This document shows positions 37,935 to 38,674 of a DNA stretch of 38,674 nt, piece by piece (positions within the stretch are counted from its first letter, which is position 1; each line of letters starts with the position of its first letter). A program made the translations under genes and the position numbers. The notes beneath the pieces are model-generated. The model was not told where the DNA came from. It worked only from the letters and a program-made list of their open reading frames with translations, and ran no database searches. Source of the stretch: an uncultured Dorea sp. (lineage in GTDB: Bacteria; Bacillota_A; Clostridia; Lachnospirales; Lachnospiraceae); the NCBI GenBank assembly GCA_910579015.1, contig CAJTRO010000034.1, forward strand, positions 419 to 39,092, written 5' to 3'.

Positions 37935-38414
37935 ATGGGAATAGGACCATCAACAAAGGAGACGTCATTACATCATTTCAGAGATCCGCTTCTGGATGTA
38001 GTGTCGAATGATACGGATCTTGACCTGATGGGGATCCTTCTGGTAGGGACGCCGGATGATAATAAGGATAAGATGCTGGTGGGAACACGTTCAGCCGTCT
38101 GGGCAGAGGCGATGAGGGCTGACGGTGTGATCATCTCATCTGACGGCTGGGGTAACAGTGATGTGGACTTCACGAACACATGCGAGCAATTAGGGATAAG
38201 GGGAATCCCTGTGACAGGGCTCAATTTCAGCGGTACGGTAGCACAGTTCGTGGTGGTGAATGAATACCTGGATGGTATTATAGATATCAATAAGAGCGCA
38301 GATGGGACGGAGACCAATGTGGTAGGGGAAAACAACATGGTCGCGCTCGACTGTAGGAAAGCAATGGCGCTCCTGAAGCTGAAGATGCGCCAGAAAGACC
38401 AACAGCAAAAGTGA
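37935..38414 (+). CDS. prdE: Proline reductase cluster protein PrdE (PrdA C-side paralogue)
   Basis: The 159-residue protein aligns with the pyruvoyl-side chain of PrdA. It begins M-G-I-G-P-S-T-K-E where PrdA has T-C-I-G-P-A-S-K-E, and continues with R-D-P-L-L (PrdA R-E-P-L-V), G-I-L-L-V-G-T-P, D-G-W-G-N-S-D-V-D-F and L-G-I-R-G-I-P-V-T-G. The cleavage cysteine is absent, so no pyruvoyl group can form. AGGAGG (37921-37926) is 8 nt before ATG 37935, and the gene follows prdD by 13 bp. The function is not settled; it probably forms a complex with PrdD resembling cleaved PrdA. A strong terminator follows. Confidence 0.9.
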   Translation: MGIGPSTKETSLHHFRDPLLDVVSNDTDLDLMGILLVGTPDDNKDKMLVGTRSAVWAEAMRADGVIISSDGWGNSDVDFTNTCEQLGIRGIPVTGLNFSGTVAQFVVVNEYLDGIIDINKSADGTETNVVGENNMVALDCRKAMALLKLKMRQKDQQQK

Positions 38415-38437
38415 GGATTATAATTGAGAGGTTAGAA

Positions 38438-38481
38438 AGAGGCTCTGCATTTGGGGAAAATATGTGCAGAGCCTCTTTTTT
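38438..38481 (+). terminator. Terminator of the prd operon
   Basis: AGAGGCTCTGCA (38438-38449) and TGCAGAGCCTCT (38465-38476) form a perfect 12-bp stem followed by five more T. Confidence 0.95.
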
Positions 38482-38542
38482 GCCGGGTTATCAGGCGCGG
38501 TCGAAAAGCGGTATATATGATATTCTATGATGTTTATGATAT

Positions 38543-38582
38543 AAAGAAAAGACACGACCTGTATGTCGTGCCCTTTCTTTTT
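38543..38582 (-). terminator. Bidirectional terminator at the right edge
   Basis: AAAGAAAAG-A-CACGAC and GTCGTG-CC-CTTTCTTTTT pair around loop CTGTAT. It has T-rich tails in both directions and probably ends a minus-strand gene coming from beyond the window. Confidence 0.7.
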
Positions 38583-38588
38583 GGTATG

Positions 38589-38674
38589 TCATTGAGAGGT
38601 TTTCCTCGTTGCATTGCAGTTTTGTCGTATATACAAAGCTGGGGAATGCTCCTCTTTGCAGAGGACGTATATAT
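38589..38674 (-). CDS. Possible 3' end of a minus-strand CDS (partial)
   Basis: One minus-strand frame enters from the right edge and stops at TGA (complement of 38589-38591), just before the terminator at 38543-38582, giving a 27-residue tail with charged and polar residues (R-K-T-S-Q end). Other frames also stay open over this short distance, so it is tentative. No family can be named. Confidence 0.3.
   Translation of the reverse strand, partial: IYVLCKEEHSPALYIRQNCNATRKTSQ

Overview
The window reads as a chromosomal segment of a gut-type anaerobic Firmicute, most likely a Lachnospiraceae / Clostridium cluster XIVa member. The grounds are strong AGGAGG-type ribosome binding sites, TTGACA/TATAAT-like promoters, moderate G+C with AT-rich intergenic DNA, and a D-proline reductase (Stickland fermentation) cluster next to a full selenocysteine toolkit. 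No rRNA, CRISPR array, phage or transposase gene is visible. The species is inferred from gene content only.

Positions 1-20461 are ordinary chromosome. In order they hold nth (endonuclease III), small conserved proteins, an HD phosphohydrolase, an rRNA-type methyltransferase, a Xaa-Pro aminopeptidase, galE, an AraC regulator divergent from a GH4 alpha-galactosidase, a three-gene ABC system (ATPase, anchored extracellular protein, MacB/FtsX-like permease), a corrinoid adenosyltransferase, a small alarmone synthetase, a LacI regulator divergent from an iolG / sugar isomerase / GPH transporter operon, and a PHP phosphoesterase. Between these genes lie palindromic MITE-like elements, one with a 15-bp terminal inverted repeat and a flanking 6-bp direct repeat.

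Positions 20563-29727 form a selenium island on the + strand: yedF, selD (a selenoprotein with UGA at codon 16), selA, selB, a LysR regulator, a cysteine desulfurase-like selenium donor, a YedE-type transporter, a TusA/SirA-like carrier and a DUF3343 (Se/S carrier-like) protein. A TetR gene and a convergent terminator follow.

Positions 30716-38481 use that selenium. prdF (proline racemase) is on the minus strand and diverges from the tRNA-Sec gene. tRNA-Sec is followed by prdC, prdA (pyruvoyl proprotein), a 97-aa CBO2463/CBO2479-like protein, prdB (UGA selenocysteine 151), prdD and prdE, ending at a strong terminator. PrdF converts L-proline to D-proline, PrdA/PrdB reduce it to 5-aminovalerate, and PrdC is the likely electron donor. 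Thus selenium mobilisation, selenophosphate synthesis, Sec-tRNA charging and delivery, the Sec tRNA itself and a major selenoenzyme sit within 18 kb.

The best leads are: (i) prdD/prdE look like a PrdA paralogue split at the position of the PrdA self-cleavage bond; (ii) structured leaders with terminator-like hairpins precede selD, prdF and the desulfurase gene, with little or no promoter after the hairpin, suggesting attenuation; (iii) matching GUA-loop hairpins lie downstream of both UGA Sec codons; and (iv) a family of palindromic elements is scattered through the first half.
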